Source: Acheta domesticus
Taxonomy: Eukaryota; Arthropoda; Insecta; Orthoptera; Gryllidae
Direction: 5' to 3'
Assembly (NCBI GenBank): GCA_031308135.1
Contig: JAHLJT010008756.1
Span: 106,780,415-106,844,414 of the forward strand
Length of the DNA: 64,000 nt
In this document: positions 9,190-21,499 of the stretch, piece after piece
How positions within the stretch are numbered: position 1 is the stretch's first letter
How the letters are laid out: the number at the start of each line of letters is the position of its first letter
The notes under the pieces: model-generated
What the model was told of the DNA's origin: nothing
Seen by the model: the letters and a program-made list of their open reading frames with translations, nothing else
The model's database searches: none
Program-made: the position numbers and the translations under genes

Positions 9190-12100
9190 TTACAGAGCGT
9201 TCAGTCATGTGACCGATTTTTTTGACAGCCATTGTTGCCATACCATAGAGATCGTGCCAGGGGGCGTGGTCGGTGATTAACACACAGAAATTATTCGCTT
9301 TTATTTCACGAACGTTGGCTAACTTGTCTTAGCGCCGTGAAACCATCTATTGTATTGTCTTTCCTCCAAAGGAAAATGTTCGCGGATAAATATTTTGTTA
9401 TAGTGAATATATACGTTGAAACTATGTTCAAGATAAAAGTTAATATTTTCTGTATGGTGTATTTAGTTAATATGTGGAGATTTTCCTACAGAAATGAGAA
9501 GTTCAACTAGCAGGACTTTTGTATATTTGGCGGGCCTTTTGTCTGTTTCGTGACATGGTTATATTCGAAAGGCAAGCGAAGCATCTACTAAATTGTTTAC
9601 AATTGAAAGATATGAAATGGGACAAATAAGTGCATGATTTGCATGTACTGAAGTATGTTTAAATTTGTGAAAATGGAATTAGATCAGCAGGTGTAATGAT
9701 CATGAATAATGCTTGTCTGGCTTGAAGCACCTACATTGTGGTTTAATACTGTTTTATTTTGATATATCATTTATATATTATCTTTAATAATCTACCTTTT
9801 AGTTTTTGCCTCTCAGCCATGACCAGATAAGAGTAGAGAGTGCTGCTTGAGCAAAAGTTTAGACGAAGGGAAAATATATATTCTTACATACAGGTGGTTT
9901 CATCAAAAGTACAGAATTATTATTCTCTCAAAGTCAAAAGAAATAAATGACTATTGAGCAACTCTGACAGCACAGATGTTTCAAAAATGAAAAGATTTCT
10001 ACTTTGATTGTAAGAAACATGGATTTATGTAATGGACAGAGTAGCAATTCATTCTGTGCTGGTGAGTGCTATTTTTCAACAATATTTCTTTTAAGAATGT
10101 AAAAAACACTCATATATGAAATTCATTTAATCTTTTTTTAAATAACTGATAAAAAAAAACAGGTATTGCTACAATACAATTCAGTCACAAAAGTAGTTTC
10201 AACATTATTTACATCACTATAAAGAGTGGAGTACAACCTGTATTAAATTCAATAACGTTCAATGATCTTATAGTAAAATCAGTAATACAATTTTAATTAG
10301 AACTTAAAGTTTGCTAATAGAATGTGTGAAAGCTTCTGAGGCTGATGTTCAGATAAAGTTTTTCACTGAAATGAACAAAATTTTGCTGAATTAAATCATA
10401 GAATACAATTTTACTTTTTGTATTTATTTTGATACAATGTTTGTCAATATTCTTACTATTTGATAAATCGTATTGGTTGATATGGGGAAGATGAAATTAT
10501 AGAGAAAGCTGGTCACTGAGTTCTGTCTTCCCGTCCCCCTAATTGTCACTATATTTTCACTATAATTCTATCGAATTGGTATGGAGCCAGTGCAAAAGAT
10601 ATTATCAGTGGCATCATGATACCACTTTCAATCACAAAGCAACAAGAAAAAGAAAGGAAGCAATAGAACTGACTACTGTGGAGAAGAAAGTGAATTAATA
10701 TACAAATATTTCCTTAGAATATTTTCCAGAAATGTTACTAATGTAACATATGGTTCTCATTTATTCTGAACACTTCTGTATTTGGGATAATTATATGGCA
10801 CATACTGCAAAGAATATAGAAGAAGAGTGTAGAGTAGAAATAAGTAAGAAGGCTTCCCAGATTCCAGTCATAATACATTTTCAGGATGACTCTTATGACA
10901 AAGATCCCCCAGGATCCACTGATGTTTCTTATTTGTGGGAATATGGTTGCCCATGAAAATGGATTGAAAAATATTTGACGTTTGTTATTCTTCATAGGTG
11001 CAGAGTTGCAAGTTGTAAATTTATATTATTCCAACTAGGGCAAGTGAGTGGTTATATTCCATGTGAAATCGTGAATATATATTATTATTATGCTGATCTT
11101 GGCTTATTGAAATGTATTTTTCACTATTATTATCATTATTCTTACTTGTACTTTTACAAGTTTCTAAAGAACTATATACTATCAGGATTCATAGAAATGC
11201 TTTAATAACTGTTACATCAGAATTTAATTTTCAATAAACATTTATGAAATTAGATATATGTAGGTACATTTTTATGCTTCAGATCTTTAATGACAACAAC
11301 TTTCTTTCAACATGCAGATAGAAACTACCAGATGGCTTTCAAATAGTTACTAATAGTGACTTCATTGTACATATAGGCGGTTGAGAAAATAATGTAATGT
11401 GGAGCATTAGAACTAGAGAAAACTTTTGAATATTTTTGATTGAGGGGTGGGGACTGTAGTACCAGTTGGTTTTTAGCTAATATTTTTATCTTTATCAAAT
11501 TTGCCATGTGTTTATATCTGTGTATGTGAATGTTCTCTCAATATCTCTCTGAAAATAAATATTGTGTAGTTAGAGAGCATGTGATACTGTAATGGTTTGT
11601 TGGTGATGGAAGTTAGAGTAATAATATAGTAAGTGGTAACTGGACCATAACTGGATAATTCAATTTTTCTCTTAATTTATGTTTCTAATTTTTTCTAAAC
11701 TTAATTTCAGATTTTTTTGCTAAACATTAACTGCTACAGAACCTATAGAAATGTTTTTTTATTATTTTTTGCAATATAACTAGTCTTTGAATTTAGTTTT
11801 TTCTTGCAATTACTGAATCTTTCTTCATGTATGTATGAATATTTTCATTATTATGTGTATTCCCACTAATTGCAATATAGAGATGTACACTTCTTCTCTC
11901 TTCACACCCCATCTCGATCAGGTTTTTGTCCAGTTTCCCTGATCCATTGAGCAAATGCTGAGATGGCCCCTTGTTTTGCTTCTGGATGTAAATGTAGCTT
12001 CACTGTGCACACGTTTTGTTGAGCACTCCTTTTGCTTGTAGTTCATTTACAGTTGAAATTGATTTTCTATAACTCGAGAAAAAACATTTTTCATTTTTTT

Positions 12101-14419
12101 TATTTTTCTAAAATAATTATTTTCTAAATTCATTTTTTCGTTTTTTTTTAAAATAAAATTCTGGCCCTCAAGAAAATGTGCGCAGATAAATTTCTTTCCC
12201 CACACGTCATATACTGTTTTTACTGTTTTTTTGACAAATAAATAAATAAATAGAAGATATAAGTAGTCACTTCATTAAATCTGCTGATGTTAACTACCTT
12301 TGTAAAAAAAAGCAATTAAAAGAAATTCTAATTCTTTTTTATTAAAAGAAACTTTTTCAATTTTGTGAAGTTAATTTTTGATGAGTATGAATGTGCATTG
12401 AAAATATATTGTCAACAACATATAAACCAAAAATTAATTCAGGTAATAGAAAAATATTATTCCTTTGAATAAAAAAAAAAATTAGAAATGCAGATTTAAT
12501 TAAAAGAAAAGTTTTATCTTTTAAGGAGTTTAATGCTTACTTATGAAGTAAGTATCATACGACATCTTAACAGAGAGAGATTAAAGTGGGAGATGTGAGA
12601 GAGATGAGATTAAAAGTTATCAAATTATGCAGTTAGGTCAGGCTTGATAACCAATCAAATGCTGTTATATAAGATGTTACAATATGAATTTTGTTCATTT
12701 TTAAAATTTTCAATGTATAATTTTGATTTCAAAATACAACTTTTTACTCATCGTAGCAAATGTGGCGGATGGGGTTTTGAGCTAATTAATATTAGGTCAT
12801 GGACTTTCAGGATATGTTCTAAAAGTACATAGGGAAGTAATTTCAATTTTATAAATTTTCATTTAAAATCATCAAAGTGAATAAAATTTATTAAACTTCA
12901 AAGGTGTTTGTGCAACAGTAGTATCCTTCAAAGAAATCACAACACAAATAAAGGGAATTATTTTTTCATTTATATAACTTTGATTTTGTGATATCTTTTC
13001 ACCCATGTTCAACATGACTTTTATTTATTATAGATAATAAAGTTATTGAAAGTATGAAACCTCTCAATTTTCATTTCGTCAAATTTTCATAGTGAAATTC
13101 AATTCAATTTTATTAATAGACTTGTTATACACAAATTAGTTGAGGAAGAAACTTACAGTGTGCGGGCCCGTTTAATCGCTTTTTTTTTTTTAATTGGAAA
13201 AACATTTAGGATAAATAATAATTTATAATTTAACATTCTGTAGTATCCTTTTAATAACAAGTACATATTTCATAGCACTTTTTAACCTATGATGTACCTA
13301 ATATCTAAATTTTAAGAACTGACTGCTTGTTTTATATTTAAGAAATTCACTGAATTCACTCATTCACAAAAGTTATTCATCTTTTGATTAACTACGTGTA
13401 TTTTGCCAATCAGTACTCAGAAAATGTTTATTAACTTGAATCTTTTTCTTCACAGAAACCTTTCAACATGGTTTGAATACTTTCCAAAGTTGATAATTAG
13501 AAGAACTCAAAATTTAATAAAATATTTAATAACAATTAATGGAGGTTTTGTATTAGTTACACACAAACCATATGTAACTAATATTTCAATGAAGCTTTGC
13601 TTCACCTGTCGTGAACTGTTGAACAAATGATTTACAGTATTTAAGTATTGTTACCATAATTTCACAATTAACTTAACAAATCAGTATGTCAATGATCAAT
13701 AATTGAATGGGTGAAATACAGCACAGTATAAGTGAGATTTTATAAATTCTGAGAAAACCACTTTTACAATAGGCTATATTTCAGTGCCACTGTTGATTCG
13801 TAATTTAATAAACAATTAAAATGCCTAGGTTTTAATACTGAAACAAAGTAACACGATTTTACAGTGATATTGAATGAAAGACAACAGTTTTCTCAGAATT
13901 TATAAAATGTCACTGTTCTGGCTTCACACATTAAATTGATCATTAATCATAACGATCAATCAATAGAAATTATAAACCTCAATTATTCTAATTGCAGAAC
14001 ATTATGCAGCACTACATTAATTGCAAAGTTCTGAACATGCAAGATTCAAAAGTACCAACAGAATTCCGACAGTTTTCACAAGGCCTACGTATGGGTTCAG
14101 CAGTATTCGTCGTCGTTCTCCTGTCAGACGGCTTAATTCACTCAGTCACAGATATTATCAACAGCATTCCGAAATTATTTGTCTCAATTCGTATAATTTG
14201 TCGTCCCTAATGATAGTGGAATACTATAAATCTCTTGTGAAAACTATATCTAACGTTCACAACGTAAAAATACATTCAATTACAAAATCCAGCCAGCTGA
14301 CGCTCCGACTCAGCTGAGCGGCGGAAGAATACTTTTCGGGGAGCAATGCGGTTTTCGGCGACGCTCATTTGTTATAGAAGCTGTCAAAAAAATCGGTCAC
14401 ATGACTGAACGCTCTGTAA
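9190..14419. mobile_element. Putative 5.2-kb element bounded by perfect 40-bp inverted repeats
   Basis: Positions 9190-9229 and 14380-14419 are exact reverse complements over 40 bp and diverge immediately inside. The outermost T/A pair (9190 and 14419) also matches; beyond it the flanks differ. If the element starts at CAGAGCGTTCAG, a TA dinucleotide flanks it on both sides, as in the TA-target Tc1/mariner group; the CAGAG start is also hAT-like, but the 8-bp flanks do not match. The interior is visibly AT-rich and contains only short open frames without transposase motifs (for example 10738-10995, 13403-13630, 14021-14317). It may be a large non-autonomous element or a chance pairing of two end fragments. 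Confidence 0.55.
13731..13914. mobile_element. 184-bp foldback element (MITE-like)
   Basis: The 28-bp terminal arms, starting AGTGAGATTTTATAAATT at 13731 and ending AATTTATAAAATGTCACT at 13914, are inverted with one mismatch. The centre is AT-rich and without an open frame. I see no convincing target duplication. The right end read inward (CAGTGAC) resembles hAT-type ends. It lies within the putative 5.2-kb element. Confidence 0.55.
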
Positions 14420-14639
14420 ATACCACTCGTACTTTGGAAATTCTCAGATAATTCCCGTCCTCGCATCGCGAGTCGAGGATTTATCGGTAATTTCGAAAGC
14501 ACTCGTGGAAAGCGTTCACCTATGATAAACTCACTCGTGTTCTCCGGTACCGTGAAGTGCTGTACGGTAACAACGAAACATCCTTTTCCTCTATTTTTTT
14601 CCTCTTCCTCTTTTTGTTTTCCTCGTGTCTTTTCTTCTT

Positions 14640-14940
14640 TTTCTTCCCGGACGCGGCTCAAACCAGGCGAAACCGCAACTACCTAAAGCGGTGCGGTGGG
14701 GCTATATTTAGACGTGGTGCGGCGGCGCGGAACGAAAGACCGAGAACGGCACTCGAACTCGGCACTTGGCGCTCGCCGCCAAGGTCTCGCGGGCGGAGCC
14801 GCCGCGACCAAATGCAACCCTAATTACGGGGCCCCGCCCCTGCCCGCCATGCTCTCGTCTGCGTTCCCCGCTGCGCTGATTATGACTGCGTGTGGACCCC
14901 GCCCTTTGCTGCTGAGGCTAGCCTCCAACCTGCGCTAAGT
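14640..14940. other. GC/CpG island with B-box-like string
   Basis: GC-rich patch after a long T-rich tract (14580-14645). The minus strand has CGAGTTCGAGTGCC at about 14747-14760, close to a Pol III B-box, but a normal T-arm does not fold. Open frames on the plus strand (14557-14938) overlap in two registers and look compositional. Confidence 0.45.
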
Positions 14941-15043
14941 GCTGCAATGGACGCTTTGGAGGTGGCTGTGCAAGATTTGTGATGAGCAAATACGTGTGCA
15001 GATGTTATTTTTAAAACACGATGTATAAATAAATATTTGAAAT

Positions 15044-15268
15044 TTGTTTATCATTAGGCTAATTTTAGTGAGCACGTTGGTTTTAATCAACATATTAGGT
15101 ATAGTGAGTTGGTTTGATGTGGAGGCAGGTTGGCTGTTGAGAGCAGGTTGGCTGTTGAGAGCAGGTTGGCTGTTGAGAGCAGGTTGGCTGTTGAGAGCAG
15201 GTTGGCTGTTGAGAGCAGGTTGGCTGTTGAGAGCAGGTTGGCTGTTGAGAACAGGTTGGTGGAAATGA
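15044..15268 (+). CDS. Doubtful 74-codon ORF with hydrophobic N-terminus and six-residue repeats
   Basis: The ATG frame encodes about 25 hydrophobic residues (a possible signal or membrane segment), followed by seven copies of AGWLLR and a short end. The 18-bp DNA unit keeps the frame open. I know of no family with this repeat. With no flanking coding potential, no clear promoter and a tandem array as the whole second half, a chance frame over a minisatellite is the likelier reading. Confidence 0.12.
   Translation: MFIIRLILVSTLVLINILGIVSWFDVEAGWLLRAGWLLRAGWLLRAGWLLRAGWLLRAGWLLRAGWLLRTGWWK
15125..15259. repeat. 18-bp minisatellite, seven exact units
   Basis: GCAGGTTGGCTGTTGAGA occurs seven times in a row from 15125 to 15250, essentially without variation, followed by a partial unit with A for G. 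Such homogeneity implies very recent expansion. Confidence 0.95.
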
Positions 15269-16249
15269 TATGAGCAGTAAGAAAACTCAGAATGAAGTCA
15301 GTCTTACATTACAATATGTGAAGAACATCGAGAAAGAGAATCAGGAAATTCCTGAAAATACATTGTGAGTTTGAAGCAGATATTTAATACTGGAGTTACG
15401 CCTCTGTTAAAGCTCATTGAAAAGGCAATTTGTAAGTACAAAATAAGAAATTAGTAACACAATTAGCATACGACTGTTGGGAACGCAAAAGGAAAATTTT
15501 TTATCGCCCTGGGGCTGCTTTTATGTATATAGAGTTGGCCACTTATAGAGATTGCCAGTCCGGCTGCTTCTCAAGGTATCGTGTATCCTTTTGCAAAGAT
15601 TATAAATTCGTTCGTCCTTTGCGACCAACGTAATTATGAGCATTTATACAGGTTCAATATCTGCAAATTCTGTTTCACTGGAAACTAAATACCCATGATT
15701 CAATCGCATTCGTTACGTTTATGTTCCTTAAATAGGGTGGTTATTACTATTATCCAATTTCCAAGCCCGACTCCAACCACGCATAACTTATTTCTGTAAT
15801 CAGATGTCAAATTCTACTTAAATGCCCTATGACTTTGTGAAAGCACTTTTCGGCACATGTTAATGTCTTCGAATGCGCCATTTATTTAAATTTCGCAGAC
15901 ACAACACTCTCAGTGTGGTTTTGTTTTCGCCTCTAATAATATATTTTACCTTCAGAACGTGTTTTACAAGTTCATTATGTGTTGTAGAAGCAACCTTCGT
16001 AATTCAGTCGGTCAGGATACTCGTAACATCATGGTGTTTAAGAACAACAATCTGTTTATAATATTACTAAAATAAAAATTAAATAATTACTTTCAAAGAA
16101 GTATCGTAAAATTCCCGGCTATAAATACGTTGTGTATGCGAGGAGGGAGAGATGCTAACTTAAAATAGAACACGAAAAAATAAGGAAAAACAAATTTAAG
16201 TTCGAAATGGTGAAGGATTTAAAACGTATCTCACACGCCCTCTCTTACA
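15269..16249. other. Unannotated stretch
   Basis: AT-rich, with no gene, RNA or repeat family recognised. Confidence 0.5.
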
Positions 16250-16804
16250 AATGGAAAATAAGCATCGATACTCTGAGGGAAATTAAACTGCAGTGCCACT
16301 GGTAAGAAGTTTGCACGCCGCAGCGCATCGTCTTAGAAATCCAGGCAAGGAAAGCAAGCGAAAGCCTACTGTCGGAAACGCGAAGCTTATAAAATACGGT
16401 TCAATGGTCCAAATTTGTTTGCTTCTATAGATCTATGACAGTGTTGAGTTCATTTTCAGCTATCAAAATGATTTTGACAGATAAGATACTGTAAACCTTA
16501 CTGTCAAAAATTTGGAGAACATTTTGATTATGTACTATTCTTCTAATTAGGCTAAAGTAAATAAAATATGCTTATACTCTCTCTCATAAATGTAAAAATT
16601 CGTAACATCCTGCGTAATAAAAATTGCCTAATTTAGTTCTTTTGTGATCAGTTTTAGATGCCAAAAATATAACTTTTTCATTACTAATGTTTGTTTTTAC
16701 CTGGTTTAGTAATTTTGTAACTTATTTTAAGTGCCTAATATTCATGCCTAATTTCGTCATTTTGTTTATGGCGAAAACTAAATGAACTAGGCATCTCACG
16801 TAAA
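16250..16804. repeat. Dispersed repeat C, copy 1
   Basis: The string AAAGCCTACTGTCGGAAACGC (16370s) has a near match at about 22065-22085, and both are followed some hundred bases later by phrases built on TGCCTAATTT or GCCTAAATC. The same phrases appear at 19005-19065 and 21655-21800. No open frame is preserved. The origin is unknown. Confidence 0.45.
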
Positions 16805-18430
16805 GTTTTCAATGTGTTGCAGAGCATGTACAAAGAAGTAAATTTCTGTGTCAAGTGCGGTGACGGATGTACAGCACAAAAATAAAATCGAAAGTAAGAA
16901 TAAGAGAGGGTTGTCTTCTTTCATCGCTATTGTTTATCTGGTGTATAAATGATTTAATGATAATGGGTACAGGAAGCGGACACATCTGCGCCGGAAATTG
17001 ATGGCCTGAAAAATTACAGGATTACTTTATGCTGACGATTTAGTTCTATGTTCAGAAACGATTGAGGGCTTACAGAGGAGTTTAAACATCCTAGAAAGAT
17101 ATGGTGAGACTTGAGACTAAAAATAAATGTTCAAAAACGAAACTTGTTGTCTTCATGAATGGGTTTATTTGGAGTAACAATGAGAAATGGTATTACGCAC
17201 AGGATGAACTCGACCTTGTCAAAACATTTACTTATCTTGGTGCAAAATTTTCCATGAACGGGGGATAAAATAATCACTTCGTGTCGGCTCATAGTAAAGG
17301 AAGAATTGTTCTCAAAGAAATCAGTTGCGTAATGCGCAGAGTACCGGAATTGCCTCTAAAGATGAGCAACACGATGTTTAAATCGCTAGTCCTCCCAGCT
17401 ATGAATTATGGGCGGAAATCTGGGGAGTGGATAGAATAAAGAGATTAGAAAGCATCGAAAGAGATTATAACAAATTAATTCTCGGAGTCTAGATTCGCAG
17501 CAAATGTCGACATCTTCAAATAGACGCAGTGTAGGAATTTGGAAAGATTATAAAATCAAAAAAATTAAGCCTTGGATTAGATTAGCTGATGAAGAGGCTG
17601 TCATGCTTATTCGTTGGTGCTTTAGAGCGCAATTACAGGGAAGCGATCAACGCTAATGGTCGTTCAAAGTGAAACGGTTACTAGAACGCGCAGGTCTGGG
17701 AGACTTTTCTCCGAAGATGGTTGGAGATGGGGAAACACGTGAGATAGAATTAATTTCAGACAGACTTTCGGATATTAAAAAGCCAGATATCCCGGCAGCA
17801 ATGGCAAACAAATGTTAGTTAGTGGAACAAATTCACACAAGTCCTGTATGGGGATGCGAAAGACGCAAGAGGGGAATACGCTTGGTTTAGGGTTGGGAGG
17901 TGGATGCAACGTATACTGCGATTTTTCTAACTTTGCCTCTCAAGGCCCGTCTTCACGATGGAATATGTCACTGAATTTCGCGTCTTTCTCAGTTGTGCCG
18001 CTAGATATCGCATGATCGCGACCTTATCAAACAGTGCTTGCGATCATGCGACTTCTAGTAGCGTGGCAGAGAAAGACGCGAAATGCCGTGTGATATTCCA
18101 TCGTGGCCACAGGGACTTAGGCAGAGTTAGAAAACTTGCACTACAGAATAAAGGATTCGAATGGCAATGTAATCTGTGTACTTTGCGATGATAGGGAAGA
18201 TTGGATCCACATCCTATTAAATTGCTCCGCTACAGAAATTTGGAGAGGAAAATGGATGGAAATGGGGAACTATTGCTTCCAACTTAGAAACATAACGCTC
18301 GTTCAGAACATATTAGGTGATAATAGAACTCACTTCTTGAAAGAATTAGGAATATTTTTAGGAAAGGTTTAAACTATCAGGGAAACGGTAATCAGGGAGT
18401 GGGAAAACAGCACTAGTATGAGCGGGGTCT
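16805..18430 (+). pseudogene. Non-LTR retrotransposon (LINE) reverse transcriptase relic
   Basis: A conceptual translation, broken by stops and frameshifts, follows a non-LTR RT. It runs from MYKEVNFCVKCGDGCT, through VRIREGCLLSSLLF (RT block with the usual QGCxLSPLLF) and GLLYADDLVL (catalytic YADD, 17028-17039), to KTKLVVF and FTYLGAKFS, then MNYG, WGVDRIKRLESIERDY, and a C-terminal CX2CX7HX4C zinc-knuckle-like block (CVLCDDREDWIHILLNC, about 18170-18222). The 5' part (endonuclease, ORF1) is absent, so it is a typical 5'-truncated dead copy. I cannot assign the clade; the YADD and CCHC order separates it from the Jockey-like relic near 32 kb. A 150-bp palindrome interrupts it and an AT-rich tandem tail follows it. 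Confidence 0.85.
17955..18104. mobile_element. 150-bp palindromic foldback inserted in LINE relic
   Basis: The left arm 17955-18019 (ACGATGGAATAT...GATCGC) and right arm 18040-18104 (GCGATCATGCG...ATTCCATCGT) pair with a few mismatches over about 65 bp each, leaving a loop of about 20 bases. It lies between the RT thumb-like part and the zinc-knuckle of the LINE relic and carries no coding sequence. I see no clear target duplication. It resembles a small foldback or MITE. Confidence 0.7.
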
Positions 18431-18439
18431 AGACTGGAG

Positions 18440-18585
18440 ATGAAATAAATAATTCAATAAGTAAGCGATAATTAAGTTAATCAGTAATGTTAATTAATAA
18501 GTTAATCGGTAATATTTAAGTTAATCAGTAAGCGATAATTAAGTTAATCAGTAGTAAATTGATAAGTAAATCAGTAAAAAAATAC
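18440..18585. repeat. AT-rich short tandem array at LINE 3' end
   Basis: Repeating phrases of AAGTTAATCAGTAA and GCGATAATTAAGTTAATC are arranged irregularly, just after the last recognisable LINE coding block and its GGAGATGAAATAAATAA end. Several LINE clades end in short tandem repeats, so this may be the element's own 3' tail. Confidence 0.65.
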
Positions 18586-18844
18586 CAAATAATTAAAAGA
18601 GCACTTTAGGTCTTTTTTTTCGAGAAGTAAGAGATAGAGAAGGGATAGTGTGGGCCATCTTCTGTGGCGCTGCTTGATTTCAGGGGCTGAGGAGGCCAAA
18701 GACTGGATGGAGAAAAAAGAGAAAAAAATCGAATGAAAAAAAAAGAAAGAAAAAAGAGAAAAAATCCAGTAGGTTAGCATGTACTCGTCTTCTGACGACA
18801 GGTTTCCCCTCCTTCAGATCTTTCTTCCGTCAGCCATACCTTAT

Positions 18845-19065
18845 GGTCTCTTTTCCGCGGCTTTGATGCGATGGAGAGACAATTTGGGGTGAGTGCCAGA
18901 ATTCGAAAGGGGTTAGAACGCGGTAGGATGTAGGTATTGTAATGGGTCAAAGGCCCTCGGTCTAGCCACATAGTGTGCGTAATAATTACCTATTAAGTAA
19001 ATAAATGAAAAAAATTGTTACCTATTTTAGCTGCCTAAATCATCACTTTGTTTTGCCACCTACAG
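18845..19065. repeat. Dispersed repeats D (copy 1) and C fragment
   Basis: CTCTTTTCCGCGGCTTTGATG followed by GCGATGGA and, further on, TAGGTATTGTAATGGGT matches 37105-37260 in the same order (D). It is followed at 19005-19065 by TTGTTACCTATTTTAGCTGC and CTAAATCATCACTTTG, which match the C family at 22290-22330. Confidence 0.55.
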
Positions 19066-21339
19066 CAGAGAAATTCTCATACTTTTTTAACGACTCTGTG
19101 ATGTGATACATCTAGACAGCGGAGGGAAGTGGTGCAACCGAGATTTGGCTTCGGAATGTGGAAGAGACAAACTTTAGAATATACATGTTACTATTTATTG
19201 CAATATAGGAAAAGTAAGCTAAATCTATTTCTAGTAAATCATTCAACTTTGTATACTGTAGTTTTGTTGTAATTTGTTCACAGGAATAGTAAATTTTCCT
19301 TGCAAATAGAAGTATTTGTAGAGAAGGAATCATAATCCTCTTTCCTTTGGATTAAGCCTGATAGGTTTCATTTGCCAGCTGTGAGCAGTGAGATATCAGG
19401 TTTCCAGATATTCCCGTGATCGAGGACGCGGATCGATATCATCCTATCGATTTCTGCGGTCGACTGGCGTTTCACCCTGCGCCCGACAACATTCCGTCCG
19501 CGACGCAGTGGTCTGATATCGCGAAAGCATGAAATGAATATTCTATAAAAATGATCTAGAGGAGAATTCGTATTTCCAAATTCTATCATTCAAATCATTT
19601 TATCATTAAATCATTAGTGATCGGAGGCAAGGGAGGAGACATTCAATTTCACGGTTTTTGTATCGGAATCATCGTGCTAATCCGATTTGCAACATTTTAT
19701 TCGGTAAATAATGTTGACTGCCGCGGAACCTACTTCATTATTTAAAAACAGTGATGTGACTTTTAATCACATAGTTAAATGAAATTTGTTTCACAGATAC
19801 CCCACAACCTCAGCAGATTTGTTTAATTTCTATCACTTTCATGTTTTCAAGACCTTGGTTGCTGATTATAAGTCGATTTACGTAACTCAGGTGACAGAAC
19901 TAAAATGACTGTAAAATTCTGAAAGTGATCGACTGTACATCTATTGTTCTCTCATATTAAAATTCCGAAATTTTGTATTCAATTAAATGCCAAAATAAGT
20001 TAAATTTTTATCAAATAATAAAGGCGTTTAAAAACTTCAAACGCTGCCCCAATAGTGAAGAATCTTAAGTTGAATTCATCAGTATAAGATCTGTTTCACA
20101 TTCACAATCAAAAAATAAACAATGTCGCAGGCTTACATTAAGAGTGGTATTAAAAATAAGGAAAACCAACAAAAAATGTATTAAACATCAAAGCTTTATA
20201 ATTCACACAGAGTTAAAATAGACCTAGAATTACTTATCTAGATCCTTCAAAAATACATTGAGCTTAAAAATCTCGAAATATGTAGGGCTTGTGAAACCGG
20301 GTAAACGGAAGTAGAAAATTTCAAAAATAACTCAACCATAAAAAAAGAGGAGGGTGTGCAAACTTTAGCCTTCCTTTCATGCTCGCTACTCAATGAAACA
20401 GCCAGGAATGTTTACGCCCCTAAAAGATAAATGTCAAAACACGAAAACATTCTGCCCTGGGCCCTGTTCTCCTTCAACAAAAACGCAGGCTGTGGGGTAA
20501 AGTTCACCCAGTCTGCGAGTCTTCACTGAAATGCGGCCATTCACCCCGCAGGAAGGTGGATGGCAACCATGAGAGTAGTGCAACTTTGCGGTGCAAAATT
20601 GAACACAAAATGGCAATTGGTTGGACTTCTATTGACTTATCAGAGACTCCACTGGTCGAATTCATATACTACTATATCCTACTTGAATTTGAAGCCGACG
20701 TACCAACTACTGATCATCAGTTTCCTATAAAAATGCTTGTGACAGGAAATATTATATTTTCTGAGTAATTATTTATAACTGACAAGCAGAATTATCCGTA
20801 TCATTTCAAATACGTTCCTAAGTGTGTTATCAACCTAAGTCAAAGTAAAACATTAAGTAATGAACTGAAACTGAAACTAATGAGACAGAAATACAATTAA
20901 GAATAATTCATTGGTATTTTCGAGCACATTTCTTTTGCCAATTTTAAATTTCAAATATCCATATTAACCAACTCCATACGAAATAAACTCAATAACACTT
21001 TGGAACTCCAGGTCTTTAAATTTCCCATCGCTAAAATGAACACATTTTTATAAAAAAAAAGAAATTGCAGATAGACCGACACGAAGCTACAATTAGCATA
21101 ACTCTGTTCCCAGTATCCATTCCAGATATGTGAAAGGACCAGCATCAAATGGCGGTACTTCCAAATTTTACATTTCAATTTTCCTACTAATGAAACGAAA
21201 GAATATTCCGCAGAAAAGCACCGAAAGAATATAACACAGCTCTGTAGATCGACTGATTAATTATTGTATGTTCCTGGGCGAGTCGATGCCATGATCGTAG
21301 ATTCCGACGGTGTAGTGCACGTTATATTCCGGAAAGTGG
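19066..21339. other. Unannotated stretch
   Basis: AT-rich with one GC-richer patch at 19380-19530. Short open frames (for example 19368-19589 minus and 20556-20768 plus) have no recognisable domains, and I see no repeat family member. Confidence 0.5.
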
Positions 21340-21480
21340 CTGTGTCCCTCCCGTGGAACGTAATATCCCGAATCGACTCGTATGTCGGCTAGTGGGATTC
21401 TAATCTTCAGAAATCTACCCCCAGCGGGGCATCCGCCCAGATGGGACAAGTTTTACGAATATCCCGCTATGTCTGACATA
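21340..21480 (-). mobile_element. SINE family A, internal fragment
   Basis: On the minus strand this corresponds to the CTTGTCCCGGCTGGGGCGGTGCCCCGCTGG region followed by the GGAAAACCCC...GCCGACGTG block of the family, diverged. Both ends are lost. Confidence 0.6.
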
Positions 21481-21499
21481 CAGTGATGTGTCTGACTTT

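Noticed and set aside
9185..14424. hAT-type 8-bp target duplication for the 5.2-kb element
   Set aside because: The CAGAG end would fit hAT, but the 8 bp on the two sides (TCCTATTA and TAAATACC) do not match.
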